Of a DNA stretch of 48,233 nt, positions 8,412 to 17,933 are shown in pieces (positions within the stretch are counted from its first letter, which is position 1; every line of letters starts with the position of its first letter). The notes beneath the pieces are model-generated. The model did no database searches. It saw nothing but the letters and a program-made list of their open reading frames with translations, and was not told where the DNA came from. The position numbers were made by a program, and so were the translations under genes. This DNA is from Aquabacterium sp. A7-Y (lineage in GTDB: Bacteria > Pseudomonadota > Gammaproteobacteria > Burkholderiales > Burkholderiaceae_C), in assembly GCF_026153205.1 (NCBI RefSeq), contig NZ_JAPFBW010000045.1, positions 1 through 48,233 on the forward strand, read 5' to 3'.

Positions 8412-8481
8412 GACAGCCGCGCGCCATGCGTCGTTTATCAACGGGGGCCGACGGTGGCCCCGACAACAGGAGTCTGGTTTG

Positions 8482-9477
8482 ATGAAGCCCAAGGTGTTGG
8501 TCGTGCGCAAGGTCTTTCCGCAGGTGCTGGAGCGCCTGGGGGAGTACTTCGAACTGGAAGTCAACGACACCGAGCATCCCTGGACCGCCGAAGAGCTGGC
8601 GGCCCGGCTGCCGGGCAAGGTCGGCGTCTACCTGATGCCGACCAACCGCATCGATGCCGCCGCGCTCGAAGCCGGCACCGAGCTGCGTGTGGTCGCGAAC
8701 ATGTCGGTGGGCTTCAACAACATCGACGTGCCGGCCTGTACCGCACGCGGCGTGCTGTGCACCAACACGCCTGATGTGCTGACCGAGACCACCGCCGACT
8801 TCGGCTTCGCCTTGATGCTCGCCGCGGCCCGCCGGCTGTCCGAGTCGGAGCGCTTCCTGCGTGAAGGCCGCTGGGGCAACTGGAGCTTCGACGTGATGAT
8901 GGGCCGCGAGGTGCACCGCAGCACGCTGGGCATCCTCGGCATGGGCCGCATCGGACAGGCCATCGCGCGGCGTGCCGCCCACGGCTTCGACATGCAGGTG
9001 CTCTACCACAACCGCTCGCGTCTGCCGGCCGAGACCGAGGCGGCGCTGAAGGCCCGCTACGTGAGCAAGGAAGAGCTGCTGCGCGAGTCGGACCATCTGA
9101 TGCTCGTGGTGCCCTACAGCGCGGAGACCCACCACACGATCGGCGCGACCGAGCTCGCGCTGATGAAACGCAGTGCCACCTTGACCAACATCGCCCGCGG
9201 CGGCGTGGTCGACGACGCTGCGCTGGCCGAGGCGCTGCGCGAACGTCGCATTGCCGCCGCCGGCCTCGACGTCTTCGAGGGCGAGCCGCACGTGCACCCT
9301 GCGCTGCTTGATCTGCCGAATGCCGTGCTGACCCCGCACATCGCCAGCGCCACGATGCGCACCCGGATCGCGATGGCGCAGCTGGCGGCCGACAACCTGA
9401 TCGCCGGTCTCGGCTTCGGCCCGCGCGCCGGGCAGCCGCTGTCGCCGCTGAACCCCGAGGTGCTGCAGCGGGCGTGA
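8482..9477 (+). CDS. D-2-hydroxyacid dehydrogenase (glyoxylate/hydroxypyruvate reductase type)
   Basis: A 331-residue NAD(P)H-dependent dehydrogenase. The Rossmann motif GILGMGRIGQAIARR lies near residue 155, the catalytic arginine in NIARGGVVDDAAL, the glutamate in GLDVFEGEP, and the histidine in LTPHIASAT. The N-terminal half matches GhrB and D-glycerate dehydrogenases (ANMSVGFNNIDVPACTARG). It probably reduces glyoxylate, hydroxypyruvate or 2-ketogluconate. The start is the ATG after AACAGGAG; the LUD gene ends 70 bases before. Confidence 0.9.
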   Translation: MKPKVLVVRKVFPQVLERLGEYFELEVNDTEHPWTAEELAARLPGKVGVYLMPTNRIDAAALEAGTELRVVANMSVGFNNIDVPACTARGVLCTNTPDVLTETTADFGFALMLAAARRLSESERFLREGRWGNWSFDVMMGREVHRSTLGILGMGRIGQAIARRAAHGFDMQVLYHNRSRLPAETEAALKARYVSKEELLRESDHLMLVVPYSAETHHTIGATELALMKRSATLTNIARGGVVDDAALAEALRERRIAAAGLDVFEGEPHVHPALLDLPNAVLTPHIASATMRTRIAMAQLAADNLIAGLGFGPRAGQPLSPLNPEVLQRA

Positions 9478-9502
9478 GCGCCTCGCTGCCACAATGGCGG
9501 CG

Positions 9503-10801
9503 ATGAAACCTGACCTGTGGTGGCTGCTCGCGCTCGGCGCGCTCCATCTCCTCCTGCTGATCTTCCTGCTGCTGGCCTGGAGCCGGCGCGCCCAGCCGGC
9601 CTCGCGCGATGAGCTGGAGGCGGCCCTGCTGCGCCTGCAGGGCGACGGCCTGGCCCGGCTGGAGCGAGAGCTGCGCGACGAGGTGGGCCGCAGCGGCCAG
9701 GGCACGCGCCAGGAGCTGGGCGCCACCTTGTCCAACTTCCAGCGCAGCCTGATGGCTCAACAGGGCGACGTGGTGCGCACTCTGCATGCCCAGTTGAGCG
9801 CCTTGTCCGACGCCAACGAAAGACGCCTGGCCGAAGTGCGCACGACGGTCGAGCAGAAGCTGTCGGCCCTGGCGGCCGACAACGAACGCAAGCTGGAGCA
9901 GATGCGCCAGACGGTCGACGAAAAGCTCCACGCGACCCTGGAGCAGCGCCTGGGCGAGAGCTTCCGCCAGGTGGCGGACCGCCTGGAGCAGGTGCACCGC
10001 GGCCTCGGCGAGATGCAGAGCCTGGCGCAAGGCGTCGGCGATCTCAAGCGGGTGCTGAGCAATGTGAAGGCGCGCGGCATCTTCGGCGAAACCCAGCTGG
10101 CCGCGCTGCTGGAACAGGTCTTCACGCCCGAGCAGTACGCGACGAATATCGCCACCGTGCCGGGCAGCCGCGAGCGGGTCGAGTTCGCGATCCGCCTGCC
10201 GGGTCGCGGCGAGGGCGGCGGCCCGGTGTGGTTGCCGCTGGACGCGAAGTTCCCGCGCGAGGACTACGAGCGCCTGCTTGACGCGCAGGACCGCGCCGAC
10301 CGCGAAGCCGCCGAGGCGGCCGCCCGCGCGCTGGAGCTGCGCATCCGCGACGAAGCCCGCAGCATCGCGGCCAAGTACCTGGCCCCGCCGCACACCACCG
10401 ACTTCGGCGTGCTGTTCGTGCCGACCGAGGGCCTGTATGCCGAGCTGCTGCGCCGGCCGGGCCTGGTGGAGGCCTTGCAGCGTGAGCACCGCGTGACCCT
10501 GGCCGGACCGACCACGCTGCTGGCGATGCTCAACAGTCTCCAGATGGGCTTCCGCACACTCGCGCTGGAGCGGCGTTCGTCAGAAGTGTGGAGCGTGCTG
10601 GGGGCGGTGAAGACCGAGTTCACCAAGTTCGGCGACGTGCTCGACAAGACGCGCAAAAAGCTGGAGGAAGCCAGCCACACCATCGAGGCGGCCCAGACCC
10701 GCACCCGTGTGATGGGCAAGGCGCTGAAAAACGTCGAGGCCTTGCCCGAGTCCGAGGCGCTCGGGCTGCTGCCGGGCGGGGTGGCCGCGGAGCCGGACTG
10801 A
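9503..10801 (+). CDS. rmuC: DNA recombination protein RmuC
   Basis: A 432-residue protein with one N-terminal membrane segment (residues about 4-25), a long coiled coil to about residue 170, and the RmuC nuclease-like core from LKRVLSNVKARGIFGE onward, including WLPLDAKFPREDYERL and FVPTEGLYAELLRRPGL. RmuC limits rearrangements at short inverted repeats. The ATG at 9503 is preferred over 9494 because a CACAAT hexamer (9490-9495) ends seven bases before it, the spacing seen at several genes here. It converges with mnmC, with 14 bases between stops. Confidence 0.9.
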   Translation: MKPDLWWLLALGALHLLLLIFLLLAWSRRAQPASRDELEAALLRLQGDGLARLERELRDEVGRSGQGTRQELGATLSNFQRSLMAQQGDVVRTLHAQLSALSDANERRLAEVRTTVEQKLSALAADNERKLEQMRQTVDEKLHATLEQRLGESFRQVADRLEQVHRGLGEMQSLAQGVGDLKRVLSNVKARGIFGETQLAALLEQVFTPEQYATNIATVPGSRERVEFAIRLPGRGEGGGPVWLPLDAKFPREDYERLLDAQDRADREAAEAAARALELRIRDEARSIAAKYLAPPHTTDFGVLFVPTEGLYAELLRRPGLVEALQREHRVTLAGPTTLLAMLNSLQMGFRTLALERRSSEVWSVLGAVKTEFTKFGDVLDKTRKKLEEASHTIEAAQTRTRVMGKALKNVEALPESEALGLLPGGVAAEPD

Positions 10802-10815
10802 GGGGGCAGGGGACT

Positions 10816-12750
10816 TCAGCCAGCCTGCCGGCGAGCGGCGCGGCTCACGAAACGGGCCGCATCGAGGGCGTCGCGCAGATCGTTCTCCAGCGGGCAGGCA
10901 TCGCCTGCGACCCAGGCCGCCAGCACTTCGGCGCCGAGCAGCGACCAGGTGATGCCGCGGGAGGCGAGGCCGGTGTAGACGTACAGGCCGGCGTGGCGCG
11001 GCACATAACGCGCATGGTCCAGGCGCAGGCCGCCCCGGTCCAGACAGCGTTCGTCCGGGACCGGCCCGATGACCGGCAGCCGGTCGTCGCTGACGTTGCG
11101 CCAGCCGACGCGGCCGCTCAAGGTGCTGGCATCGACGTCGGGCATCGAGCCTGTCAGCCGGGCGAGCTGGGCGAGGTTGTGTTCATGGTCGGCCCAGCGC
11201 ACCGAGGGGTCGGCATCGCCGGGGCCGGTGGTCGCCCCGCACCACACGCGTCCGTCGTGGGGCGGCAGCACATAGCCTGCGCCCGCCACCGGCAAGCGGG
11301 CCGGGCGCAGGCCGGACGCCGTGGCGGGCAGCGACGTGGTCTGCCCGCGCACCGCCGACAGCGGCCAGTGCCGCGGCCCGAGCAGGCGCGCCGCATCGGC
11401 CGAATTGGCGAGCACCACCACCGGCGCCCGGGCCACCACCGTCCCCGTGGCATCGAGCAGTTCGCGATCCTCGCCCGCTTGCCGCAAGGCGGCCACCTCG
11501 ACACTCCCGCGCCAGCGGATGCCGGGCGCATCGCGGAGCAGCGCCGCGCACAAGTCCCCCGGCCGCAGCCACCCGCCGCCCGGGTAGTACCAGGCCGGCA
11601 GCTGCAGCGGCAGCCCGCTGTGTTCAGAGGCCTGCCGGGCGTCCAGGCCCTGGACGTAGTCCGGCGGCAGCGCAAGGGCGTCGAGTTGCCGGGCCATCGC
11701 GTCGACCTCGTTGTGTGCTTCCAGCCTGAGCAGGCCATCGCACTGGCCGGCGATGGGGTGGGCGCGGCGGAGGTCGCGCAAGCGGCGTTCGAGGTGGAGC
11801 GCGGCCGCACGGTTGAAGCGCGCATGCGCACCGTCCTGCGGGTTGACGATGCCGTGGAAGAGCCCGCCCGCATTGCCCGACGCTTCGCGGGCCGGCACGG
11901 GATGGCGATCGAGCACGGTGCAGGACCAGCCGCGCCGTGCCAGCGCCACGGCCGCTGTGCAGCCGGCCAGCCCGCCGCCCACGACCACCGCTTCGCGCGA
12001 GGAAGCGGGCGCGCCCTGCCAGGCGGCCAGGCGCGGCGGCACAAAACGCGGCTCGAAGCGGGCCACCGTCATGTCGCGTTTGCCGCCGAAGCCAGCCGCC
12101 GCCTCGACGCTGAAGCCGGCTTCGGTGAGTCCGTCGCGCACCGCGCGCGCCGCGCTCCAGGTGGCCGCCGTCGCGCCCGGGGCGGCGAGCCGGCCGAGGC
12201 CTTTCAGCACCCGGCGCTCCCACATGCCGGGGTTCTTGCTCGGGGCGAAGCCGTCGAGGAAAAATGCGTCGACCTCGGCCCGCAGCTCGGGCAGCAGCGC
12301 AGCGACTTCACCGAACCCGAGCAGCAGGCGCACCCGGCCGTCTTCGAAGTCCAGCGCGTGGAGATTGGGCGTCAGCGCGGGCCACGACGTCACCAGCTGC
12401 GAGGCCAGTTGCGGCAGGGCGTGCGCCGCGTGCACCCGGGCCAGGTCATCGCGTGTCGCCGGGTGCTTCTCGATCGAGATGAACTGCAGGCGTTCAGAGC
12501 GCGCCGGGTCCTCGCGCCAGGCCTGCCAGGTGGCGAGAAAATTGTTGCCCAGTCCGAAGCCGGTCTCCAGCACGACGAAGTCGCGCCGCCCCCGCCAGCG
12601 TCCGGGCAGGCCGTTGCCGCCGAGGAAAACATGGCGCGCCTGAGCCAATGCACCGGCGCTGCTGTGGTAGACGTCGCCGAAGTCGGGCGCCCAGGGCAGG
12701 CCGGCCTCGTTGAAGGCGATCCGGGCAGGGCGCAGCGCTTCGGTTTTCAT
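10816..12750 (-). CDS. mnmC: tRNA 5-methylaminomethyl-2-thiouridine biosynthesis bifunctional protein
   Basis: A 644-residue two-domain enzyme finishing the mnm5s2U34 modification. The N-terminal methyltransferase domain shows VLETGFGLGNNFLATW and DAFFLDGFAPSKNPGMW. The C-terminal FAD oxidase domain begins at VVVGGGLAGCTAAVALARRGW (about residue 265) and has GNAGGLFHGIVNP and the late GLYVYTGLASRGITW. Both catalytic halves are intact. The start at 12750 removes a ten-residue extension rich in Pro and Cys that lies over a GGGCA repeat. It is transcribed after the efp terminator. Confidence 0.93.
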   Translation of the reverse strand: MKTEALRPARIAFNEAGLPWAPDFGDVYHSSAGALAQARHVFLGGNGLPGRWRGRRDFVVLETGFGLGNNFLATWQAWREDPARSERLQFISIEKHPATRDDLARVHAAHALPQLASQLVTSWPALTPNLHALDFEDGRVRLLLGFGEVAALLPELRAEVDAFFLDGFAPSKNPGMWERRVLKGLGRLAAPGATAATWSAARAVRDGLTEAGFSVEAAAGFGGKRDMTVARFEPRFVPPRLAAWQGAPASSREAVVVGGGLAGCTAAVALARRGWSCTVLDRHPVPAREASGNAGGLFHGIVNPQDGAHARFNRAAALHLERRLRDLRRAHPIAGQCDGLLRLEAHNEVDAMARQLDALALPPDYVQGLDARQASEHSGLPLQLPAWYYPGGGWLRPGDLCAALLRDAPGIRWRGSVEVAALRQAGEDRELLDATGTVVARAPVVVLANSADAARLLGPRHWPLSAVRGQTTSLPATASGLRPARLPVAGAGYVLPPHDGRVWCGATTGPGDADPSVRWADHEHNLAQLARLTGSMPDVDASTLSGRVGWRNVSDDRLPVIGPVPDERCLDRGGLRLDHARYVPRHAGLYVYTGLASRGITWSLLGAEVLAAWVAGDACPLENDLRDALDAARFVSRAARRQAG

Positions 12751-12759
12751 CGGCAGGGC

Positions 12760-12778
12760 AGGGCAGGGCAGAAACAAC
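12760..12778. repeat. Short GGGCA tandem repeat
   Basis: Three copies of AGGGC in a row (CAGGGCAGGGCAGGGCAG) lie just upstream of the mnmC start. It is low-complexity sequence with no clear role, and could vary in copy number. Confidence 0.5.
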
Positions 12779-12800
12779 AAAGGGCACCGGTGGTGCCCTT
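12771..12800 (-). terminator. Intrinsic terminator of efp
   Basis: The stem AAGGGCACC/GGTGCCCTT with a three-base loop (12780-12800) is followed on the minus strand by TGTTGTTTC. It lies 50 bases after the efp stop codon and separates efp from mnmC. Confidence 0.75.
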
Positions 12801-12849
12801 CAGTATCGACGCGAGGCGGCCCGGGGGCCGCCCGTCGCTTGCATCGCGC

Positions 12850-13404
12850 TCAGACGCGCTTGCGGTACTCGTGCGTGCGGGTGTCGATTTCGATCTTGTC
12901 GCCCTGGGCCACGAAGATCGGCACCTGGATTTCGAAGCCGGTGGCGATCTTGGCGGGCTTCAGCACCTTGCCCGAGGTGTCGCCCTTGACGGCTGGCTCG
13001 GTCCAGGTGACTTCGCGCACCAGGGAGGTGGGCAGCTCGACCGAGATGGCCTTGCCGTCGTAGAACACCACTTCGACCGGCATGCCGTCTTCGAGGTAGC
13101 TGATGGCGTCGCCCATGTTCTCGGCCTCGACCTCGAACTGGTTGTACTCGGAGTCCATGAAGACGTACATCGGGTCGGCGAAGTAGGAGTAGGTGCACTC
13201 CTTCTTGTCCAGCACGATCTGGTCCATCTTGTCGTCGGCCTTGAAGACGACTTCGGTGCCCGAATTGTTCAGCAGGCTCTTGAGTTTCATGCGCACGGTC
13301 GCTGCGTTGCGGCCACCGCGGCTGTATTCGGTCTTGAGCACGACCATCGGGTCCTTGCCCTGCATGATCACGTTGCCGGCGCGAATTTCCTGTGCGATTT
13401 TCAT
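12850..13404 (-). CDS. efp: Translation elongation factor P, arginine-32 type
   Basis: A 184-residue protein that rescues ribosomes stalled at polyproline. The loop at the tip of domain I reads [10 protein letters not shown], which places Arg32 where E. coli has the lysine modified by EpmA/B. Arginine at this site is rhamnosylated by EarP, whose gene is the next one upstream on the same strand. Domains II and III are complete, ending RTHEYRKRV. The ATG at 13404 is the family start; 21 upstream in-frame codons are not conserved in type. Confidence 0.96.
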   Translation of the reverse strand: MKIAQEIRAGNVIMQGKDPMVVLKTEYSRGGRNAATVRMKLKSLLNNSGTEVVFKADDKMDQIVLDKKECTYSYFADPMYVFMDSEYNQFEVEAENMGDAISYLEDGMPVEVVFYDGKAISVELPTSLVREVTWTEPAVKGDTSGKVLKPAKIATGFEIQVPIFVAQGDKIEIDTRTHEYRKRV

Positions 13405-13656
13405 ATCAGTCCCTTTTGGGGTCGGTCGAAAGATGGTGGGAGATGGGGGCGCGCATGATCGATGCAAGGACCTACTTCGGCTTCGCCTTCCGTTCCCGTT
13501 CGCATTTCACGGATCCGGCATGGGGCTGGGCCCAGGTCTTGAGGTTCTTGATCTTCTTCTGGTCTTCTTGTCTTGTCGGTCTGGACTGGCCTCGCCAGGC
13601 CAGGTCCTTCGCCCCGGCAATCTTCTCGCCGTCGGACGCGCGCAAAGCCCAAGATT
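13405..13656. other. Intergenic region between earP and efp with an unassigned small frame
   Basis: These 252 bases contain a minus-strand frame (13472-13696, 74 codons) whose C-terminal half is lysine-rich ([15 protein letters not shown]). It overlaps the 3' end of earP by 40 bases and has no convincing ribosome site. I cannot tell whether it is a gene. The region must also hold the efp promoter. Confidence 0.35.
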
Positions 13657-14733
13657 CTACCCTGTCCGGCCGAGAAAACCGAGCAGACGGCTGCAAAGAT
13701 CGGCTTCGGCGAGCAGGGTTTCACGCCAGCGCAGCACTTGCGCGGACCAGTCGGCCTCGTCGGGCCAGGCCGGCCAGGCTCCGGCACCGCCGTTCCAGGC
13801 CTGCCAGAGCGTGCGCACCGCGGTCGCGAGCGGCTCGCCCGCCCCCGCCAGGAACCGCGCCAGGAAGGCCTCCAGCTTGTCGAGGTGCACCTGGTCGTGC
13901 TGCGGATAGATCTGCCAGACGAAGGGTCGGCCGGCCCATATCGCGCGCACGACCGAGTCTTCGCCGCGCACGAAGTTGAGGTCGGTGGCCCACAGCAGGC
14001 GGTCGAATTCGGGCTGGGGCAGCGCCGGCAGGAAGCCGATGCGCAGTGCGCCGTGCTGCACCACGGAGCCGGGCTCGGGCGTGAGGCCGAGCCCGGCGGC
14101 CACCTGGGTCGCCGCGAGCCCGGGCGTGACCAGCAGCAGCTGCGGTCGCTCCGCGAGCCGCGCCAGCAGGCCGGGCAGGGCGGGGTTGTCGTAGCAGAAC
14201 AGGCTGGCGACGCGCTCTCCCGCGTGCGGTGCGAAGCCCAGCCGCTGCAGCCAGGCCCCCCGGTCGAAACCGGCCTGCTGCGCGAGCAGGCCCGGCTCAC
14301 GCAGCAGGCCGCCGGTGCGGGGCGTGAAGCCCGGGTAATAAAAACGCTTGTCCAGGCCCGCCCCCGGCCCGCTGAATTGCGGCGAACGCAGCCCGTGCGA
14401 GCGTTCGACATAAGACTCGGCGCTCAGGTATTCGAGATTGATCCAGGCGGGCGCTGGCACGCGCGCGGCCATCTGTGCAACGAACCCGGGTGGCAACTCG
14501 CAGCCGAAGGCCTCGACGACGACGTCGCCCACCTGCGCCGTCGAAGCGGCTTCGTCCCAGCGCCGCACTTCGACGCCCGGCGCGCCGGCCGGCGCCATCC
14601 AGGCCAGCGGGGCGGCGTCGTCGGTCCACAGCCGCACCCAGTGGCCGCGCGCGGCCAGGTCCGCGCTCAGCCGCCAGCACACGCCGAGGTCGCCGTAGTT
14701 GTCGATCACCCGGCAAAAGACTTCCCATTGCAT
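13657..14733 (-). CDS. earP: EF-P arginine rhamnosyltransferase EarP (DUF2331)
   Basis: A 358-residue GT-B glycosyltransferase that moves rhamnose from dTDP-rhamnose to Arg32 of EF-P. Family features are the start [21 protein letters not shown] with the catalytic aspartate, the [11 protein letters not shown] segment, and the C-terminal nucleotide-binding [27 protein letters not shown]. It pairs functionally with the efp gene downstream. The start is the ATG at 14733; a minus-strand AATAAT (14740-14745) ends six bases before it, again suggesting a leaderless mRNA. The much longer open frame upstream is an antisense shadow of uvrC. Confidence 0.95.
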   Translation of the reverse strand: MQWEVFCRVIDNYGDLGVCWRLSADLAARGHWVRLWTDDAAPLAWMAPAGAPGVEVRRWDEAASTAQVGDVVVEAFGCELPPGFVAQMAARVPAPAWINLEYLSAESYVERSHGLRSPQFSGPGAGLDKRFYYPGFTPRTGGLLREPGLLAQQAGFDRGAWLQRLGFAPHAGERVASLFCYDNPALPGLLARLAERPQLLLVTPGLAATQVAAGLGLTPEPGSVVQHGALRIGFLPALPQPEFDRLLWATDLNFVRGEDSVVRAIWAGRPFVWQIYPQHDQVHLDKLEAFLARFLAGAGEPLATAVRTLWQAWNGGAGAWPAWPDEADWSAQVLRWRETLLAEADLCSRLLGFLGRTG

Positions 14734-14790
14734 GACGTAATTATTGAAGATCGTGACGAGTGCACCGGAGCCGCTTGGCACAATTTGGGG

Positions 14791-16746
14791 ATGACCGAGC
14801 CTGTGGAACCTCTGATCCCTCCCGCATCCGCCGTGCCCGCCGCCGACGGGCCCGACGCCGACGGGCCCGACGCCGCGCGCGAGAAGCTGCTCGCCGAAGT
14901 TGCAGCGCTGCCCGCCCTGCCGGGGGTCTACCGCTATTTCGACGCCGAGGACCAGGTGCTCTACGTCGGCAAGGCACGCAACCTCAAGAAGCGCGTCTCC
15001 AGCTATTTCCAGAAGAACCACGGTGGCACGCGCATCGGTCACATGATCTCGAAGATCGCGCGGATGCAGACGACGGTGGTGCGCTCGGAAGCCGAGGCCC
15101 TGCTGCTCGAGAACAACCTCATCAAGACGCTCAACCCGCGTTTCAACATCCTCTTCCGCGACGACAAGAGCTACCCCTACCTGAAGCTTGCCACCCACGA
15201 GTACCCGCGCATGGCCTACTACCGCGGTTCGGTGGACAAGAAACACGCCTATTTCGGCCCCTACCCGAGCGCCTGGGCCGTGAAGGAGTCGATCCAGCTG
15301 CTGCAGAAGGTGTTTCGGCTGCGCACCTGCGAGGACACGGTCTTCAACAACCGGACCCGGCCTTGCCTGCTGTACCAGATCAAGCGCTGCAGCGGCCCCT
15401 GCGTCGGCCACATCAGCCCCGAGGACTACGCCCGCGACGTCGGCAACGCCCAGCGTTTCCTGCAGGGCGAGCAGCAGGAGCTGATGGACACCCTGCAGGC
15501 GCGCATGATGGGCCACGCCGAGCGGCTGGAGTTCGAGAAGGCGGCCGAGATCCGCAACCAGCTCGGCGCGCTGTCGCGAGTGCTGCATCAGCAGTCGGTC
15601 GACACCGGCAGCGACAAGGACGCCGACGTGCTCGCGGTGCGGGTGCAGGGCGGCCGTGCCTGCGTCAACCTGGCGATGGTGCGCGGCGGCCGCCACCTGG
15701 GTGACCGCGCCTACTTCCCGGCCCACGTCGAGGACGCGACAGCCATCGGCACCGAGGAGGTCGAGGACGCCGCCGAACGCCCCCCGGTGGACGTGCAGGT
15801 GCTGGAGGCCTTCATCGCCCAGCACTACCTGGACGGCGGCGTGCCGCCGCTGCTGGTGCTCAGCCACGCGGTGGACAAGGCGCTGATCGAGGCCTTGTCG
15901 GAGTCCTCGGGCGTCAAGGTGACCACCGTGCACCAGCCGCGTGAGCAGCGCCGCGCCTGGCTGGACATGGCCTGCAAGGGCGCCGAGCTGGCGTTGGCGC
16001 GGCTGCTGGCCGAGGAAGGCTCGCAGCAGGCGCGCACGCGCGCCCTGGTCGAGGCGCTGGACCTCTCGCCTGAAAACCTCGACACCTTCCGCATCGAGTG
16101 TTTCGATGTCAGCCATACCGCCGGCGAGGCGACGCAGGCATCCTGCGTCGTGTTCGAGGCGCACCGCATGCAGTCCTCGCAGTACCGGCGCTACAACATC
16201 GAAGGCGTCACCGGTGGCGACGACTATGCGGCGATGCGCCAGGTGCTGACGCGCCGCTACGCGAAGCTGGCCGAGGCTGCCGAGAAGGGCGAGGCGCGCC
16301 TGCCCGACCTGGTGCTGGTCGACGGCGGCCGCGGCCAGGTCGCGATGGCGCGCGAGGTGTTCGAGGAACTGGGCCTGGACCTGGGGCTGATCGTCGGCGT
16401 CGAGAAAGGCGAGGGCCGCAAGGTCGGCCTGGAGGAGCTGGTGTTCGCCGACGGCCGCGAGAAGGTCTACCTGGGCAAGGACTCGGCCGCGCTGATGCTG
16501 GTGGCGCAGATCCGCGACGAGGCCCACCGCTTCGCGATCACCGGCATGCGGGCGCGGCGCGCTTCGGTGCGCACCGGTGGCTCGCGGCTGGAGGACATCC
16601 CCGGCGTGGGGCCGAAAAAGCGCGCCCGCCTGCTGCAGCGTTTCGGCGGCCTGCGCGGGGTGGGCGATGCGAGTGTCGAGGACCTGGTGTCGGTCGAAGG
16701 CATCTCGCGGGAGCTGGCAGAAGAGATCTACCGCGCCCTGCACTGA
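14791..16746 (+). CDS. uvrC: Excinuclease ABC subunit C
   Basis: A 651-residue nucleotide excision repair nuclease. The GIY-YIG domain starts at [20 protein letters not shown] (about residues 43-62); the UVR motif lies around [18 protein letters not shown]; the RNase H-like C-terminal nuclease has [17 protein letters not shown] and [10 protein letters not shown]; two helix-hairpin-helix motifs ([25 protein letters not shown]) close the protein. A short tandem repeat near the N-terminus encodes [17 protein letters not shown] (14779-14784) ends six bases before the ATG. Divergent from earP, 57 bases apart. Confidence 0.97.
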   Translation: MTEPVEPLIPPASAVPAADGPDADGPDAAREKLLAEVAALPALPGVYRYFDAEDQVLYVGKARNLKKRVSSYFQKNHGGTRIGHMISKIARMQTTVVRSEAEALLLENNLIKTLNPRFNILFRDDKSYPYLKLATHEYPRMAYYRGSVDKKHAYFGPYPSAWAVKESIQLLQKVFRLRTCEDTVFNNRTRPCLLYQIKRCSGPCVGHISPEDYARDVGNAQRFLQGEQQELMDTLQARMMGHAERLEFEKAAEIRNQLGALSRVLHQQSVDTGSDKDADVLAVRVQGGRACVNLAMVRGGRHLGDRAYFPAHVEDATAIGTEEVEDAAERPPVDVQVLEAFIAQHYLDGGVPPLLVLSHAVDKALIEALSESSGVKVTTVHQPREQRRAWLDMACKGAELALARLLAEEGSQQARTRALVEALDLSPENLDTFRIECFDVSHTAGEATQASCVVFEAHRMQSSQYRRYNIEGVTGGDDYAAMRQVLTRRYAKLAEAAEKGEARLPDLVLVDGGRGQVAMAREVFEELGLDLGLIVGVEKGEGRKVGLEELVFADGREKVYLGKDSAALMLVAQIRDEAHRFAITGMRARRASVRTGGSRLEDIPGVGPKKRARLLQRFGGLRGVGDASVEDLVSVEGISRELAEEIYRALH

Positions 16747-16774
16747 GCGGGGCGGGCCACTAGGAGAGGGTGAG

Positions 16775-17281
16775 ATGAAGTCGGAAGTGAAGACTCAGCG
16801 CGGCGTCGCCGCGGGCGGCCTGCTGGTCGCGCTGGCAGCTCTGGCCGCCACGGCCATCGGACTGGTCGGTTGTGCCCAGCAGACGGTCGAGAAACTGCCC
16901 GGCGGGCCACCCCCGGTGGCCGGCAGCAAGCCGCCTGCCCGCTACGAGTCGCCCGCCACCAGCTGGGACCAGTACCGAGTGCGCGCCGGCCAGCGCATCG
17001 CCCAGGCCAACCAGGGCAGCGTCTACCTCGACACGCCGCCGGACATCCTGCTGGCCATCCCGGTGCTGGAGGTCGAGCTCAACGCCGACGGCAGCATCCG
17101 TCGCATCCAGGTGCTGCGGCATCCCCGCCAGGCGCGCGACACCACCCAGCTGGCGATCGACGCGGTGCGCCGTGCGGCGCCTTTCGGCGACGTGTCGCGC
17201 CTGCCCAAACCCTGGCGTTTCCCCGAGACCTTCCTGTTCCGCGACGACCGCAAATTCAAGCCGCGTTCGATCGACGGTTGA
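16775..17281 (+). CDS. Lipoprotein with TonB-like C-terminal domain
   Basis: A 168-residue protein with a signal peptide ending in the lipobox IGLVGC (about residue 33), then a proline-rich stretch and a C-terminal part (IPVLEVELNADGSIRRIQVLRHP) resembling the TonB C-terminal fold. It lies between uvrC and pgsA, as in related Burkholderiales. Its function is not known; cell envelope location is inferred from the lipobox. GGAGAGGGTGAG before the ATG is a good ribosome site. Confidence 0.75.
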   Translation: MKSEVKTQRGVAAGGLLVALAALAATAIGLVGCAQQTVEKLPGGPPPVAGSKPPARYESPATSWDQYRVRAGQRIAQANQGSVYLDTPPDILLAIPVLEVELNADGSIRRIQVLRHPRQARDTTQLAIDAVRRAAPFGDVSRLPKPWRFPETFLFRDDRKFKPRSIDG

Positions 17282-17358
17282 CCTGCGGCGGGGAGGGCGG
17301 AGGCCCGGCTGCGAGGGCTCACCGCCCTCGCTGTCCAACTTGAGCCACAATCCGGCGC

Positions 17359-17925
17359 ATGTTCTTCAATCTCCCCACGTTGCTGACCTGGGCGCGCATC
17401 GTCGCCATCCCACTGATCGTGGGGGTCTACTCCGTGCCGCTGAGCACGCCGACGGCCAATCTGGTCGCCACCGTGTTGTTCGTCGTGTTCGCGCTCACCG
17501 ACTGGGCCGACGGCTGGCTGGCACGCAGGCTCAATCAGACCTCGTCCTTCGGCGCCTTCCTCGACCCGGTGGCCGACAAGTTCCTGGTGTGTGCCTCGCT
17601 GCTGATCCTGGTCGAGCTCGACCGGGTCAGCTCGCTGGTGGCGCTGGTCATCATCGGGCGCGAGATCGCCATCTCGGCACTGCGTGAGTGGATGGCGCAG
17701 ATCGGCGCGCTCAAGAGCGTGGCCGTGCACATGCTGGGCAAGGCCAAGACCATGACCCAGATGATTGCGATCCCCTTCCTGCTCTACGACGGCACCGTGC
17801 TGGAGGTCGTCGACACGCGCATCTGGGGCAGGGGGCTGATCTACATCGCCACCGTGCTCACCATCTGGTCGATGGTCTACTACCTGCAGAAGGCGCTCCC
17901 CGAAATCCGCGCCAAGACCCGCTGA
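17359..17925 (+). CDS. pgsA: CDP-diacylglycerol-glycerol-3-phosphate 3-phosphatidyltransferase
   Basis: A 188-residue inner membrane enzyme making phosphatidylglycerol phosphate. The CDP-alcohol phosphotransferase signature is complete: DWADGWLARRLNQTSSFGAF followed by LDPVADK, i.e. DG-x2-AR-x8-G-x3-D-x3-D. Several hydrophobic helices follow. CACAAT (17346-17351) ends seven bases before the ATG, without a Shine-Dalgarno. The next gene starts eight bases after the stop. Confidence 0.95.
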   Translation: MFFNLPTLLTWARIVAIPLIVGVYSVPLSTPTANLVATVLFVVFALTDWADGWLARRLNQTSSFGAFLDPVADKFLVCASLLILVELDRVSSLVALVIIGREIAISALREWMAQIGALKSVAVHMLGKAKTMTQMIAIPFLLYDGTVLEVVDTRIWGRGLIYIATVLTIWSMVYYLQKALPEIRAKTR

Positions 17926-17933
17926 GCGCCGCC

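Noticed and set aside
14734-16743. A long minus frame joined to earP across uvrC
   Set aside because: Only residues from the ATG at 14733 match EarP. The upstream part is antisense to uvrC.
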